From: Acetobacter fallax
Lineage (GTDB): Bacteria > Pseudomonadota > Alphaproteobacteria > Acetobacterales > Acetobacteraceae
Length of the DNA stretch: 64,000 nucleotides
Assembly: GCF_011516735.1 (NCBI RefSeq)
Contig: NZ_WOSX01000013.1
Coordinates: 1-64,000 of the forward strand
Direction of reading: 5' to 3'
Shown: positions 37,288 to 46,707 of the stretch, piece by piece
Layout of the letters: every line of letters starts with the position of its first letter
How positions within the stretch are numbered: the first letter of the stretch is position 1
Translations under genes and position numbers: made by a program
The notes under the pieces: model-generated
Seen by the model: the letters and a program-made list of their open reading frames with translations, nothing else
The model's database searches: none
What the model was told of the DNA's origin: nothing

Positions 37288-38766
37288 GTGACGGATATCA
37301 GCTTCAGCCCGGCGGAAATACAGCTCCCATCCGGACATTTCCTGGGGGGCAGACTGATCACGGGCGCAGAAGATATTGCCGTCATCAGTCCGGGAAGCGG
37401 AGAAGTCATCGCCAGCCTGCCCGAGGCCGGAGAAGGACTGGTCGACGAGGCCGTCCGGCTGGCGGCAAAAGTGCAGCAGGAAAGCGGCTGGAGCACCTGC
37501 GCGCCGCGTGAACGGGCGCGCGTGCTGCGTCGCTGGGCCGATCTGGTCGACCAGCACACAGTGGAACTGGCACGGCTGGAAACCGTCTGCTCGACACGCC
37601 CGATCGCGGAGACGCTCGCCTGGGACATCCCCTTCCTTGCCGAAGGAATCAGATTCTTCGCCGAATGTTGTGACAAAACCGGCGGAGAGGTCGCCGCAAC
37701 GTCCTCAGATCTGCTGGGGATGACGATCTGTGAACCCTACGGCGTCACCGGTGCGATCGCCCCGTGGAATTTTCCGCTCGTCATGGCAAGCTGGAAAGTC
37801 GTGCCGTCCCTCGCCGCCGGCAACGGAACGGTTCTGAAGCCCTCCGAGATGACGCCGTTTTCCGTCGTGCGTCTGGCCGAACTCGCCTGCGAGGCAGGTC
37901 TCCCCGCCGGCCTGTTCAACGTCGTTCAGGGAACCGGCCTGATCACGGGAGAACCACTCTGCCGCCACCCCCTCATTGGCAAGCTGAGCTTCACAGGCTC
38001 AACACGCACCGGCATTGCGGTCATGAAAGCCGCCGCCGAGAGCGGACCAAAACCGGTCACGCTGGAACTGGGCGGCAAAAGCCCGCAACTCGTCTTCGGT
38101 GACATCCCCTCCGTAGCTGACGTGGCCGACCGCATCTTCCGCGCCTTCACCGGCAATGCCGGCCAGGTCTGCGTCACCGGCTCCCGGCTGATCGTGCACC
38201 GCTCCGTCGCCGACCAGCTTACGGAAGCCCTGATCGAACGATGCGCCCGTCCGCGTGCGCTCGCGCCATGGAACGGTGAGGCCGCCTGGTCCCCGATCAT
38301 CTCAGCGCCCCAGGCGGACCGCATCCTGAAAATCGTTTCCGACAGCCAGACCGCAGGCGCGGAAAGCCTGGCCACCTGCGCACGGATGGACAACGGCAAC
38401 GGTGGCGTCTTCCTCTCGCCCGGTATCCTCTCGGTCTCCGATACGGACTGCCCCGCCTGGCAGGAAGAAATCTTCGGCCCCGTCCTGTCCGTCCGCGTCT
38501 TCGATGAGGACGATGAAGCCTTCGCTCTGGCGCAGCACCCCGTCTACGGGCTGGCAGCAGGCGTCCACACAGCAAGCATGAGCCGGGTGATGCGCGCAAT
38601 CCGCACGCTGAAAGCCGGAACGGTCTGGATCAACCGCTACGGACGGTCATCCGATTTCGTCATCCCGACAGGCGGCTACGGTGGATCGGGCATCGGCAAG
38701 GATCTTGGTCGTCAGGCTTTTGAAGCGAACCTGCGCCTCAAAAGCGTGCTGATGGCGGCAGGCTGA
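37288..38766 (+). CDS. NAD(P)-dependent aldehyde dehydrogenase (PuuC/betaine-aldehyde type)
   Basis: A 492-residue protein. It shows IAPWNFPLVMASWKVVPSLA, the cofactor motif FTGSTRTG, catalytic Glu in LELGGKSP and catalytic Cys in NAGQVCVTGSR, with GGYGGSGIGKDLG near the C-terminus. GTG 37288 is preferred because GCAGGAGA precedes it by seven bases; the frame is open to 37144 without a better site. It heads a three-gene forward operon and would oxidise the aldehyde from the transaminase or an amine oxidase (inference). Confidence 0.88.
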   Translation: MTDISFSPAEIQLPSGHFLGGRLITGAEDIAVISPGSGEVIASLPEAGEGLVDEAVRLAAKVQQESGWSTCAPRERARVLRRWADLVDQHTVELARLETVCSTRPIAETLAWDIPFLAEGIRFFAECCDKTGGEVAATSSDLLGMTICEPYGVTGAIAPWNFPLVMASWKVVPSLAAGNGTVLKPSEMTPFSVVRLAELACEAGLPAGLFNVVQGTGLITGEPLCRHPLIGKLSFTGSTRTGIAVMKAAAESGPKPVTLELGGKSPQLVFGDIPSVADVADRIFRAFTGNAGQVCVTGSRLIVHRSVADQLTEALIERCARPRALAPWNGEAAWSPIISAPQADRILKIVSDSQTAGAESLATCARMDNGNGGVFLSPGILSVSDTDCPAWQEEIFGPVLSVRVFDEDDEAFALAQHPVYGLAAGVHTASMSRVMRAIRTLKAGTVWINRYGRSSDFVIPTGGYGGSGIGKDLGRQAFEANLRLKSVLMAAG

Positions 38767-38770
38767 GCGT

Positions 38771-39937
38771 ATGATGACAACACCCTCGCAGAGCGATATC
38801 CCGTTTCTCACAGATCTGAGACACGATCTTCATGCCCACCCGGAACTGCGTTTCGAGGAAAAGCGCACCGCCGGCCTGGTCGCCTCCCGCCTGCGCAGTC
38901 TCGGCTACACACCACAGACAGGCGTCGCGGGAACCGGCGTGGTCGCCACCCTGGACACCGGACGTCCGGGACCAGCCATCCTGCTCCGCGCGGATATGGA
39001 CGCTCTCCCGATCAGGGAAACCGGAACCACCTCATGGGCCTCCCGCAACGAAGGAATCATGCACGCCTGCGGACATGACGGCCACACCGTCATGCTCCTT
39101 GGCGCAGCCGAAACCCTCGCCGCCGACCCGCCGGAGCGCGGCATCGTGCATTTCGTCTTCCAGCCCGCTGAAGAAGGCGGTGCCGGTGCGAAAGTGATGA
39201 TTGATGAAGGACTGTTCGAGCGTTTCCCGACGCAGTTCTGTTTCGGCCTGCATAACTGGCCCGGTCTCGAAGCCGGACGGCTGGGCGTCCGCACAGGTCC
39301 GGTCATGGCCGGAGGATGGCGGTTCCGTATCGTCATCACAGGAAAAGGCTCACACGCCGCCCAGCCACATCTCGGAACAGACCCGCTGACAATCGGCGCC
39401 GCTCTGGTGCAGGAAGCCCAACTGCTCGTCGCCCGACGCACGGACCCGATGGTCGCCGCCGTCGTGTCCTTCTGCATTTTCGAGGCAGGCACAACGGATA
39501 ACATCCTGCCACAGACCGCAACGCTGGCAGGCACCCTGCGCGCGCTCGATCCACGCGTCCTCACCGACCTGAAGGCCGGACTCACCCGCCTCTGCACAGG
39601 TCTGGCACAAGCCCACGGCACCGCCATTTCGGTGGACTTTCATCAGCCCTATCCTGTGACCGTCAACGCAGCGGACGCCGCCGATCTCGCCCGCGCCGCC
39701 ATGCTGAAACTCATGGAACAGGACGGCGGCCCCGCGCCCGAACTGGACATCGTGCCAAGCCTGGCCTCGGAAGATTTCGGCTTCATGCTGGAGCGGAAAG
39801 CAGGCGCCTACGCCATGATCGGCAACGGTGACTCCGCCCGGCTCCACGCCCCCGACTACGATTTTAACGACGCCATCATCCCCCGTGGCATCCGCTACTG
39901 GCACACGCTCGCACAGAGTTGCGCCACGGCACTGTGA
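38771..39937 (+). CDS. M20-family amidohydrolase (hippurate/N-acyl amino acid hydrolase type)
   Basis: A 388-residue metallohydrolase with the family metal-site motifs: HAHPELRFEEKRTA, RADMDALPI, HACGHDGHTVMLLG and FQPAEEGGAG, plus SEDFGFML near the C-terminus. Family members remove acyl groups from N-acyl amino acids, hippurate or indole conjugates. It starts four bases after the aldehyde dehydrogenase stop. Its presence suggests that an N-acylated compound, either the substrate or a product of the tandem GNAT, is part of the pathway. Confidence 0.9.
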   Translation: MMTTPSQSDIPFLTDLRHDLHAHPELRFEEKRTAGLVASRLRSLGYTPQTGVAGTGVVATLDTGRPGPAILLRADMDALPIRETGTTSWASRNEGIMHACGHDGHTVMLLGAAETLAADPPERGIVHFVFQPAEEGGAGAKVMIDEGLFERFPTQFCFGLHNWPGLEAGRLGVRTGPVMAGGWRFRIVITGKGSHAAQPHLGTDPLTIGAALVQEAQLLVARRTDPMVAAVVSFCIFEAGTTDNILPQTATLAGTLRALDPRVLTDLKAGLTRLCTGLAQAHGTAISVDFHQPYPVTVNAADAADLARAAMLKLMEQDGGPAPELDIVPSLASEDFGFMLERKAGAYAMIGNGDSARLHAPDYDFNDAIIPRGIRYWHTLAQSCATAL

Positions 39938-39980
39938 CATCCCCTGATGAATTTCAGGCCTGAAATGGAGACGTTCCTTC

Positions 39981-41051
39981 ATGAAATCCTATGATATCGC
40001 CGTCATCCCCGGAGACGGCATCGGCACTGAAGTGATGCCGGAGGCGCTGCACGTCCTTGAGCGCACAGCGGAGCTGTGCGGTTTTGGCCTGAAATTTCGC
40101 ACTTATGACTGGAGCTGCGAAACATGGCTCAAAACAGGAAAAATGATGCCGGATGACGGCATGAGCCAGCTCTCGCAGCATGACTCCATCCTGCTCGGCG
40201 CCGTCGGATTTCCCTCCGTCCCTGATCATATTTCATTGTGGGGCCTGCTGATTCCCATCCGCAGGGAGTTCCATCAATACGTCAATCTCCGCCCCGTCCG
40301 CCTGCTGCCCGGCATCCCCTGTCCGCTCGCCAATAAAAAGCCCGGCGATATCGATTTCTGGATCGTGCGCGAGAACTGCGAAGGCGAATATTCGCAGATC
40401 GGTGGCGTTTTCGGAGAAGGAACCCCCGCCGAAGGCGCGATGCAGACTGCCGTTTTCACACGCTACGGCACCGACAGAATTCTGCGCTACGCCTTCGACT
40501 ACGCCCGCAAACTCGGCCGCCCGCATGTAACATCCGCCACGAAATCAAATGGCCTGTTCCATTCGATGCCTTACTGGGACAGTCGGTTTGCGGATATCGG
40601 CAAAGACTACCCGGAAGTCCGGACAGACCAGTATCACATCGACATTCTCGCCGCGCGTTTCGTCATGTCGCCGGAACGCTTCGATGTCGTGGTCGGCAGC
40701 AATCTCTTCGGTGATATCCTCTCGGACCTCGGCCCGGGCGTGACAGGAACAATCGCCGTCGCACCGTCCGCCAACATCAACCCGGAACGGAAATATCCTT
40801 CCATGTTCGAGCCGGTTCACGGCTCAGCCCCCGATATCGCCGGGCAGTTCATCGCCAATCCGATCGGTCAGATCTGGGCCGCCTCCATGATGATGGACCA
40901 TCTGGGTGAGCCGGAAGCCGCAAACCTCATTATGAAAGCGATTGAAACAGTCCTGGACCGCCCCGATGCCCCGCGAACACCGGATATCGGTGGAACCGCA
41001 GGCACAAAAGAGCTTGGCGCCGCAATCAAAGCGCAGATCGGCAAAGACTGA
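39981..41051 (+). CDS. ttuC: Tartrate/D-malate dehydrogenase (isopropylmalate dehydrogenase family)
   Basis: A 356-residue NAD-dependent beta-decarboxylating dehydrogenase. IPGDGIGTEVMPEAL opens the protein; WGLLIPIRREFHQYVNLRPVR is the substrate-loop form of the TtuC/DmlA group, not LeuB. The catalytic segments VRENCEGEYSQIG and DVVVGSNLFGDILSDL and the NAD site PVHGSAPDIAG follow. It would oxidise D-malate or tartrate to pyruvate- or oxaloglycolate-type products. The gene ends the forward operon; a hairpin repeat follows. Confidence 0.85.
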   Translation: MKSYDIAVIPGDGIGTEVMPEALHVLERTAELCGFGLKFRTYDWSCETWLKTGKMMPDDGMSQLSQHDSILLGAVGFPSVPDHISLWGLLIPIRREFHQYVNLRPVRLLPGIPCPLANKKPGDIDFWIVRENCEGEYSQIGGVFGEGTPAEGAMQTAVFTRYGTDRILRYAFDYARKLGRPHVTSATKSNGLFHSMPYWDSRFADIGKDYPEVRTDQYHIDILAARFVMSPERFDVVVGSNLFGDILSDLGPGVTGTIAVAPSANINPERKYPSMFEPVHGSAPDIAGQFIANPIGQIWAASMMMDHLGEPEAANLIMKAIETVLDRPDAPRTPDIGGTAGTKELGAAIKAQIGKD

Positions 41052-41052
41052 C

Positions 41053-41220
41053 CTGTCGATGAGCGTCTCCGGGCTCTGCCCGAACCCGGCAGGGACCGCA
41101 GGTCCCTGCACCCGGATTGATTAATAATAAAATGGTTTCCAAAGGTCAGTGACCTTTGGTGGGTTCCAGGGCAAAGCCCTGGGAAGAAGCCAACACTTAA
41201 TGACAACAGAGCCCTCCGGA
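41053..41220. repeat. Hairpin-rich intergenic repeat, copy A
   Basis: Blocks in order: CGGGCTCTGCCCG, GGGACCGCAGGTCCC, a TTTCCAAAGGTCAGTGACCTTTGG hairpin, CCAGGGCAAAGCCCTGG, then an end CCAACACTTAATGACAACAGAGC. The same blocks recur near 43260-43610, 48172-48500 and 51052-51345. Each small palindrome can fold. It directly follows the dehydrogenase stop, so it may also end that transcript. Confidence 0.8.
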
Positions 41221-41292
41221 ACCCCGGATGACGCCGAAAGATTGGCCCGCCATCCGGGATCGCGTATCGTGGACCGCATGATGGTTGTGTGA
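41200..41292 (+). CDS. Small ORF upstream of and overlapping the ABC permease (30 aa, uncertain)
   Basis: An ATG inside the end of repeat copy A opens a 30-codon frame (MTTEPSGTPDDAERLARHPG then SRIVDRMMVV) whose TGA overlaps the GTG start of the membrane protein in GTGTGA. It could be a leader that couples translation, or chance. There is no family resemblance, and the first codons are repeat sequence. Confidence 0.25.
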   Translation: MTTEPSGTPDDAERLARHPGSRIVDRMMVV

Positions 41293-42518
41293 GGGCCGCC
41301 CACAGCATGTATGTTCCGCTCGTGACGCTGCGGCTGCGCTGGTACGCACGAACCAGCGGCCACCTTCTTCTGCGACACTGGCAATGGATTCTGCTCGCCT
41401 GCATCATAGTGCCCGGCATCCCGGTCGTGTCACTCTTCCTCGATGGGGCCATGCTGATGCAGGCATCAGTCAGCCCCGGCCCGGACCCGTTGCAGCACAT
41501 GCTCATTATGACAGGTCTCGAGGGCGCCGCCGTCCTGTGGATTCTGCCGCAAAGACAGGCAATGTCCGGTGGCCCGTTCAGCACCTGGGCCACCACACTC
41601 CCCATCACTCACCGTACACAAACCTGCGTCGAAGCCACACTTCTTGCCGCCGCGAACAGCCCCTTTCTGCTCATCACCGCACTCGCGGTCGCAGGTCTGC
41701 CAGATACACAGCATAACCCCTACCCGTTATGCAGCGTTCTCGTCATGCTCGCCCTGGCAGCGGTCGCACAGAACGCCGTCCTGAACAGGCAGACACGGGC
41801 GTTGCCCGGAATCCTCCCAGGTAACGCAGCACTCGCCATGGGGCTCGCAACGCCCGTGTCGCCCATCCGCTGGCTTCTGCTCACACTGGCAATCGCAAGC
41901 GCGGCAGCCACCCTGTTCCTGAGCCGTCACGTCAGAAACCCTGAACAACGCTCGCCGAACCGCCGGAAATCACCATTTTTTTCCGCCGGAACAGCCCTTC
42001 TGGCGAGCCGGGCACCAGCCCTGCTCATTCAGTGCAAAACACTCGCCGAACATCCGGGACCAGCACTTCTCCGGATCATCGCCACACTCGCGCTCGCCAC
42101 CGGCGCCGCCCGCCTGATCAGCATCTTCAGTTTCGACTCACGGTCCCCGCTTGTGCTCGTTCTGGCAATGACAGCAAACTGCCTTCTCCTGGCAGGACTT
42201 TACCGCCTTCTGTATGCACCGCGACACGCGATGCGCGATTATCTGTCAGCGCTGCCTCTCCCGCGTTATTACTGGCCGATGCGCGACATCCTCTTCATGC
42301 TGATGCTCAACACACTCCCTCTCGCCATTCTCTCCACACCGCTGATCATCCAGGGCCATCTGTCACTGATCACGCTCGCCGCTCTGATCGCCGCCTGGCA
42401 GATCCTGCTGGCGCTGCTGCGCTGGCCGGTCATCCACGGAGGACGACGCAGTTTGCTCTGCGGTGCTCTTCTCTCACTCGTCTGGTCCGGAGCAGCCCTC
42501 GCTGCCGTATCCCCATGA
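41289..42518 (+). CDS. ABC transporter membrane subunit, unassigned family
   Basis: A 409-residue polytopic protein with about ten hydrophobic helices and no recognisable catalytic motif. Its stop overlaps the ATPase start in ATGA, so the two make one transporter. The arrangement (large permease plus a stand-alone small ATPase, no binding protein) is that of an ABC-2-like exporter. The start is GTG 41289, with ATG 41307 as an alternative. The pair is bracketed by repeat copies A and B and looks like an inserted cassette. The exported substrate is unknown. Confidence 0.7.
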   Translation: MRAAHSMYVPLVTLRLRWYARTSGHLLLRHWQWILLACIIVPGIPVVSLFLDGAMLMQASVSPGPDPLQHMLIMTGLEGAAVLWILPQRQAMSGGPFSTWATTLPITHRTQTCVEATLLAAANSPFLLITALAVAGLPDTQHNPYPLCSVLVMLALAAVAQNAVLNRQTRALPGILPGNAALAMGLATPVSPIRWLLLTLAIASAAATLFLSRHVRNPEQRSPNRRKSPFFSAGTALLASRAPALLIQCKTLAEHPGPALLRIIATLALATGAARLISIFSFDSRSPLVLVLAMTANCLLLAGLYRLLYAPRHAMRDYLSALPLPRYYWPMRDILFMLMLNTLPLAILSTPLIIQGHLSLITLAALIAAWQILLALLRWPVIHGGRRSLLCGALLSLVWSGAALAAVSP

Positions 42519-43168
42519 GCGCGATCTCACCCCTTGCCTGCGAAAACCTGAGCGCCGTTTACAACAGTCGCGTCATCTTTCACTCACTCACGCTCGCCCT
42601 GAAACCAGGAGTGTTCGCATTGCGCGGTCCAAACGGGATCGGAAAATCGACCGCGCTGCGTCTCCTCGCCGGCGCTCAGCGACCGGCGACAGGCCAGATC
42701 CGCATAGACGGAATCGATCTCCTGGCGTCACCGGAAACCGCAAAAAGACAGCTCTCTTACGTGCCGGATATCTGTCCTGTTTATCCATTTATGACCGGCG
42801 AAGAGTTTCTCCGGTTCGTCGCAGCCGCAAAGCAGACGACACTTGATGACACCGTGCGTACTCTGATTGACACATTCGGTCTGACCGACATCCTGCGCAC
42901 GCGGTTCGATGCGATGTCTTTCGGCACACAAAAGAAAATCATGCTCTGCGCCGCCTGGATTGGCGCGCCGAGAGTCATTCTTCTGGATGAACCCGGCAAC
43001 GGCCTCGATGGCCCGGCCCGCGACTATCTCGCCCGACTGTTCCGCCAGCCCGACCAGGAACGCGTGATTCTGTTTTCAACCCATGACGACGCACTCGCGT
43101 CCGCAAGCGATGCCGTCACTATCGAAATGCAGTCATTATTCCGGCACTCCGAACCCGCCACAACGTAA
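42515..43168 (+). CDS. ABC transporter ATP-binding protein
   Basis: A 217-residue single ATPase domain. It has Walker A GPNGIGKST, a Q-loop region LSYVPDICPVYPFMTGEE, a weak signature (MSFGTQKKIMLC replacing LSGGQ), Walker B VILLDEP and the switch His in STHDDALA. Start ATG 42515 overlaps the permease stop; the longer frame to 42032 lies inside the permease gene. The degenerate signature motif resembles that of CcmA-type and ABC-2 exporter ATPases. Confidence 0.87.
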   Translation: MSAISPLACENLSAVYNSRVIFHSLTLALKPGVFALRGPNGIGKSTALRLLAGAQRPATGQIRIDGIDLLASPETAKRQLSYVPDICPVYPFMTGEEFLRFVAAAKQTTLDDTVRTLIDTFGLTDILRTRFDAMSFGTQKKIMLCAAWIGAPRVILLDEPGNGLDGPARDYLARLFRQPDQERVILFSTHDDALASASDAVTIEMQSLFRHSEPATT

Positions 43169-43257
43169 AGACCGGACAATGCCGCCTGAAATGATCACGA
43201 TACAGACAGATATTTTTTTACTCAGGCCGGATATCTGCGAGTTATACCAGAGGTTGT

Positions 43258-43612
43258 GAAGACTGACCTGTGGATGAGAGTATCCGGGCTCAGCCCGGAC
43301 CCGACAGGGACCGCAGGTCCCCGCACACCGGTTCGCTGATCATAAAACGGTTTGCAAAGGCTCGCCTTTGCCGGGTCCAGTCCTGCCACTTCCAGTCTCA
43401 CACAGGTCAAAGGCCAGACCCTCCGGTATGCTTTGGCGCTGGCACCGGAACGAAAGCTCCGTGGCTCCGTCCCGCATCCCGCCAAAGGTCACAGACCTTT
43501 GGAAACCATTTAATAACGGGGTGAAAGGGGGCCGCGACCCTTTCCGGCTTCGGGCGGAGCCCGGTCTTCACGCAACGCGAACAGAGCCCCTCCGGCACCA
43601 CACCACAAGCCG
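43258..43612. repeat. Hairpin-rich intergenic repeat, copy B (two arms in opposite orientation)
   Basis: The left arm (43258-43380) is forward: CGGGCTCAGCCCG, GGGACCGCAGGTCCC and a degenerate GGTTTGCAAAGGC block. The right arm (about 43488-43585) is inverted: CCAAAGGTCACAGACCTTTGG, AAACCATTTAATAACGGGG and CGGGCGGAGCCCG. Between them about 110 bases show no match. It lies between the ABC cassette and the RND cassette, whose genes converge on it. Confidence 0.75.
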
Positions 43613-43616
43613 GAAC

Positions 43617-46600
43617 TCAAACCCTGTTCCGCATCACCCGCGCATAAAGCGAAGGCAGCACCAGCAACGTCAGCAATGTCGAAGACACCAGCCCCCCGAT
43701 CACCACCGTTGCCAGCGGCCGCTCCACCTCCGCCCCGGCACTCCCCGAAAACGCCATCGGGAAGAACCCCAGGCTCGCCACCAGGGCCGTCGCCATTACC
43801 GGACGGAACCGCTCCTCCGCCGCCCGGAACGCCGCCGTCGCCGCATCCAGCCCGTCCCTCCGGCGCAACACACTGATCGCCGAAACCAGCACCACCCCGT
43901 TCAGAATCGCCACGCCAAACAAAGCAATAAATCCAATCCCCGCCGAGATGCTGAACGGCAGCCCCCGTGCCCACAGCAGAAAAATTCCTCCTGTCGCCGC
44001 CATCGGCAGATTGAGAAACACCAGCGCCGCCGCCGCAGCCGAACCCAGTGCCGCCACCAGCAGAACATAAATCAGTGCCAGCGCAATCGGCACCACAATC
44101 TCCAGCCGCGCCATCGCCGACTGGAGATTACGGAACTGCCCCGCCCACTCCATCCGATATCCATGCGGCAAAACAACAGATTTCGTAACCCGCTTCTCCG
44201 CCTCCGTCACAAACGACCCCAGATCGCGCCCGCGAACATTCGCCTGCACAATAACCCGTCGCCTGATCCCGTCCCGACTGATCCGCGGCGGCCCGTCCTC
44301 AACCACAACATGCGCCACCGAAGACAGCGGCACACTCCCGCGCCCGTCCGCCCGCCGCACCCGCAACTGCCCGATCCGATCCACCGAAGCGCTGTCCGCA
44401 GCCGAAAACCGGACCTGCGTCGGAATAATCGCATTCCCCACCGTCACCGGTTTGCCGATATGTCCGCCCACAGCCTCAACCGTATCGAGAATGTCGCTCA
44501 CCGAAACATCCAGTCGCGCCGCCCGGTCCCGGTCCGGATCAACATGAATAAACGAGACCTGACCATCATCCTGCGGCGCCACATCCGCCGCCCCCGGAAT
44601 CGCCGCTATCGTGTCCGAAACCTGACGCGCCAGCCGGCTCAGCTCCGCCAGATCATCCCCGTAAACCGAAACCGCAATCTGCGACCGCACACCCGAAAGC
44701 AGATCGTCCATCCGCATCTCAACCGGCTGGCTCCAGTTCTGCAATGTATCCGGCAGATCCTCCCGCAACTTCCGGCTCATCGCCTCAACAAGCCCGTCCT
44801 GCGTCTTCGCCGTCACCCACCCGGACGGCTCCTTCAGGAAAATAAAACTGTCCGACTCATTCACCCCCATCGGGTCCGTCGGAATGGCAGACGTCCCCGT
44901 CGTCGTGACAACCGATGTCACCTCCGGGAAAGATCGTAAAATCCGCTCCTGTCGTGTCACCCCCTCCAGCACCGTGGTCAGTGACGCAGCAGGCAACCGC
45001 GTCGTCGTCACCGTCAGCGTGCCCTCGTCCAGCCGGGGAATAAACTCCCCGCCCAGCCGCGTCGCCAGAAACACGGAAACCAGAAAAATACCGAGCGCTG
45101 AAGCAAACATCACAGTGGAATGACGCTCCCCCCACGCGACCATCGGCTCATACCGACGCCGCAGCCACACCATCAGCCGCGTCTCGTGATGCGCCCCCTC
45201 CGCCATCACCGGCACCGGACTTCCCCGCAATACCATCGCCGCGATGACCGGAATAAACACCACGCACCAGACCAGCGACGCCACCAGCGCCATGATCACC
45301 GTCTGCGCCATCGGCCGGAACATTTTGCCCTCGATGCCCTGCAACGTCAGAACCGGTAAATACACCATGATAATGACAAGGATCGCAAAACTGACCGGTC
45401 GGATCACCTGCTCCAGAGACGACACCACCAGCTCCGTCAGCGGCACATCCCGCTCACCCGCCCGCCGCGCCAGCACATGCTCGATCACCACCAGCGAACT
45501 GTCGACAATCATCCCGAAATCAATCGCGCCCAGACTCAGAAGATTGGCCGAGATGCCAAAAACCCGCATTCCCGTCATCGCGCAGATCAGCGCAAACGGA
45601 ATGCTCGACGCAATCACCAGCGAAGCCCGCCAGTCACCGATCACCACAATCAGAACCGCAATGACCAGAAGCGCGCCAAGAATCAGATTCTCCCTGACCG
45701 TATCAAGCGTCATGTTCGTCAGCGTCGACCGCTCATAAAACGGAACCAGCCTCACACCCGCCGGCAAGGACTGCCGCACCGCCGGCAACCGCGCCCGGAT
45801 CGCCGCCAGCGTCGCATCCGAACTCGCACCCTGCTGCATCATCACGACGCCAACAACAGTTTCCCCAAGTCCGTCCCGCGTCACAGCCCCCAGCCGCGTC
45901 CGGGGCCCCGCCGAAACAGGTCCCAGATCCCGCACCCGGATCACAATTCCGTCCCCGGAAGTCTTCACCGGGATCGCGCCAAAATCCGCCAGACTGCGCA
46001 CCAGCCCGCGCCCAACGACGATCTGCTGCCCGGCATGATGCTCAATCCAGCCACCACCCGAAACCGCATTGCCGGCATCCACCGCCCGGTAAACATCGCC
46101 AGTCGAAAGACCATACGCCACCAGCCGCGCATTGCTCATCGCAACCTGCCAGGTCTCCTCCGCTCCGCCATTGACGTTCACATCCGTCACACCCGGAATC
46201 AGACGCAACTGCGGCACAATGTCCCAGGTCATGATCCGGTTCAGATCCATCGGCGAATACCCGTCGCCCTCAAGACGGAACTGCATGATCTCGCCCATGC
46301 CCGTCGAACGCGGCCCCATCAGGGTGCTCACATTCGGCATGGTCAGAACGCCCCGCAGAATGTCCAGACGCTGGTTCACCCAGGTCCGGTCCTGGTCAAT
46401 GTCCGTATCATCGCTGAACTGAACATAAACAACCGAAACACCGGACCGCGAGACCGACCGCAGATCAACCAGCGACGGCAGCCCCGTCATCGCACTCTCC
46501 ACCGGGAAGGTGATGAGCTTCTCAACCTCTTCGGTCGCCAGCCCCGGTGCGACGACCGAGACCAGAACCTGACGCGGTGAAATATCCGGCACAGCCTCAA

Positions 46601-46703
46601 CCGGCAGCCCGAACAGCGCCCCGACACCCACGATCAGAAGCCCCGCGAGCAACGCAAGCAAAACAAACCGGCTGCCCTGCAGCGCCAACAGAAAACGCCT
46701 CAT
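43617..46703 (-). CDS. Heavy-metal efflux RND pump (CzcA/CusA family)
   Basis: A 1028-residue inner-membrane proton antiporter of the HME-RND group. The N-terminal helix is followed by LPVEAVPDISPRQVLVS; helix 4 carries the acidic DFGMIVDSSLVVIEH motif expected in metal-exporting RNDs. The porter-domain order is complete and of normal length. The start is ATG 46703, five bases after the adaptor stop; the frame stays open to 46742 but overlaps the adaptor gene. It would export divalent or monovalent metal ions. No outer-membrane factor gene is next to it. Confidence 0.92.
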   Translation of the reverse strand: MRRFLLALQGSRFVLLALLAGLLIVGVGALFGLPVEAVPDISPRQVLVSVVAPGLATEEVEKLITFPVESAMTGLPSLVDLRSVSRSGVSVVYVQFSDDTDIDQDRTWVNQRLDILRGVLTMPNVSTLMGPRSTGMGEIMQFRLEGDGYSPMDLNRIMTWDIVPQLRLIPGVTDVNVNGGAEETWQVAMSNARLVAYGLSTGDVYRAVDAGNAVSGGGWIEHHAGQQIVVGRGLVRSLADFGAIPVKTSGDGIVIRVRDLGPVSAGPRTRLGAVTRDGLGETVVGVVMMQQGASSDATLAAIRARLPAVRQSLPAGVRLVPFYERSTLTNMTLDTVRENLILGALLVIAVLIVVIGDWRASLVIASSIPFALICAMTGMRVFGISANLLSLGAIDFGMIVDSSLVVIEHVLARRAGERDVPLTELVVSSLEQVIRPVSFAILVIIMVYLPVLTLQGIEGKMFRPMAQTVIMALVASLVWCVVFIPVIAAMVLRGSPVPVMAEGAHHETRLMVWLRRRYEPMVAWGERHSTVMFASALGIFLVSVFLATRLGGEFIPRLDEGTLTVTTTRLPAASLTTVLEGVTRQERILRSFPEVTSVVTTTGTSAIPTDPMGVNESDSFIFLKEPSGWVTAKTQDGLVEAMSRKLREDLPDTLQNWSQPVEMRMDDLLSGVRSQIAVSVYGDDLAELSRLARQVSDTIAAIPGAADVAPQDDGQVSFIHVDPDRDRAARLDVSVSDILDTVEAVGGHIGKPVTVGNAIIPTQVRFSAADSASVDRIGQLRVRRADGRGSVPLSSVAHVVVEDGPPRISRDGIRRRVIVQANVRGRDLGSFVTEAEKRVTKSVVLPHGYRMEWAGQFRNLQSAMARLEIVVPIALALIYVLLVAALGSAAAAALVFLNLPMAATGGIFLLWARGLPFSISAGIGFIALFGVAILNGVVLVSAISVLRRRDGLDAATAAFRAAEERFRPVMATALVASLGFFPMAFSGSAGAEVERPLATVVIGGLVSSTLLTLLVLPSLYARVMRNRV

Positions 46704-46707
46704 CAGA

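Noticed and set aside
42032-42514. N-terminal extension of the ABC ATPase frame
   Set aside because: This part is an alternate frame of the permease gene. The ATPase homology begins at ATG 42515, which overlaps the permease stop.
43368-44939. A 523-codon forward frame running from the repeat into the RND gene
   Set aside because: Composition is dominated by Arg, His and Pro. It is antisense to the clearly recognised CzcA-type gene.
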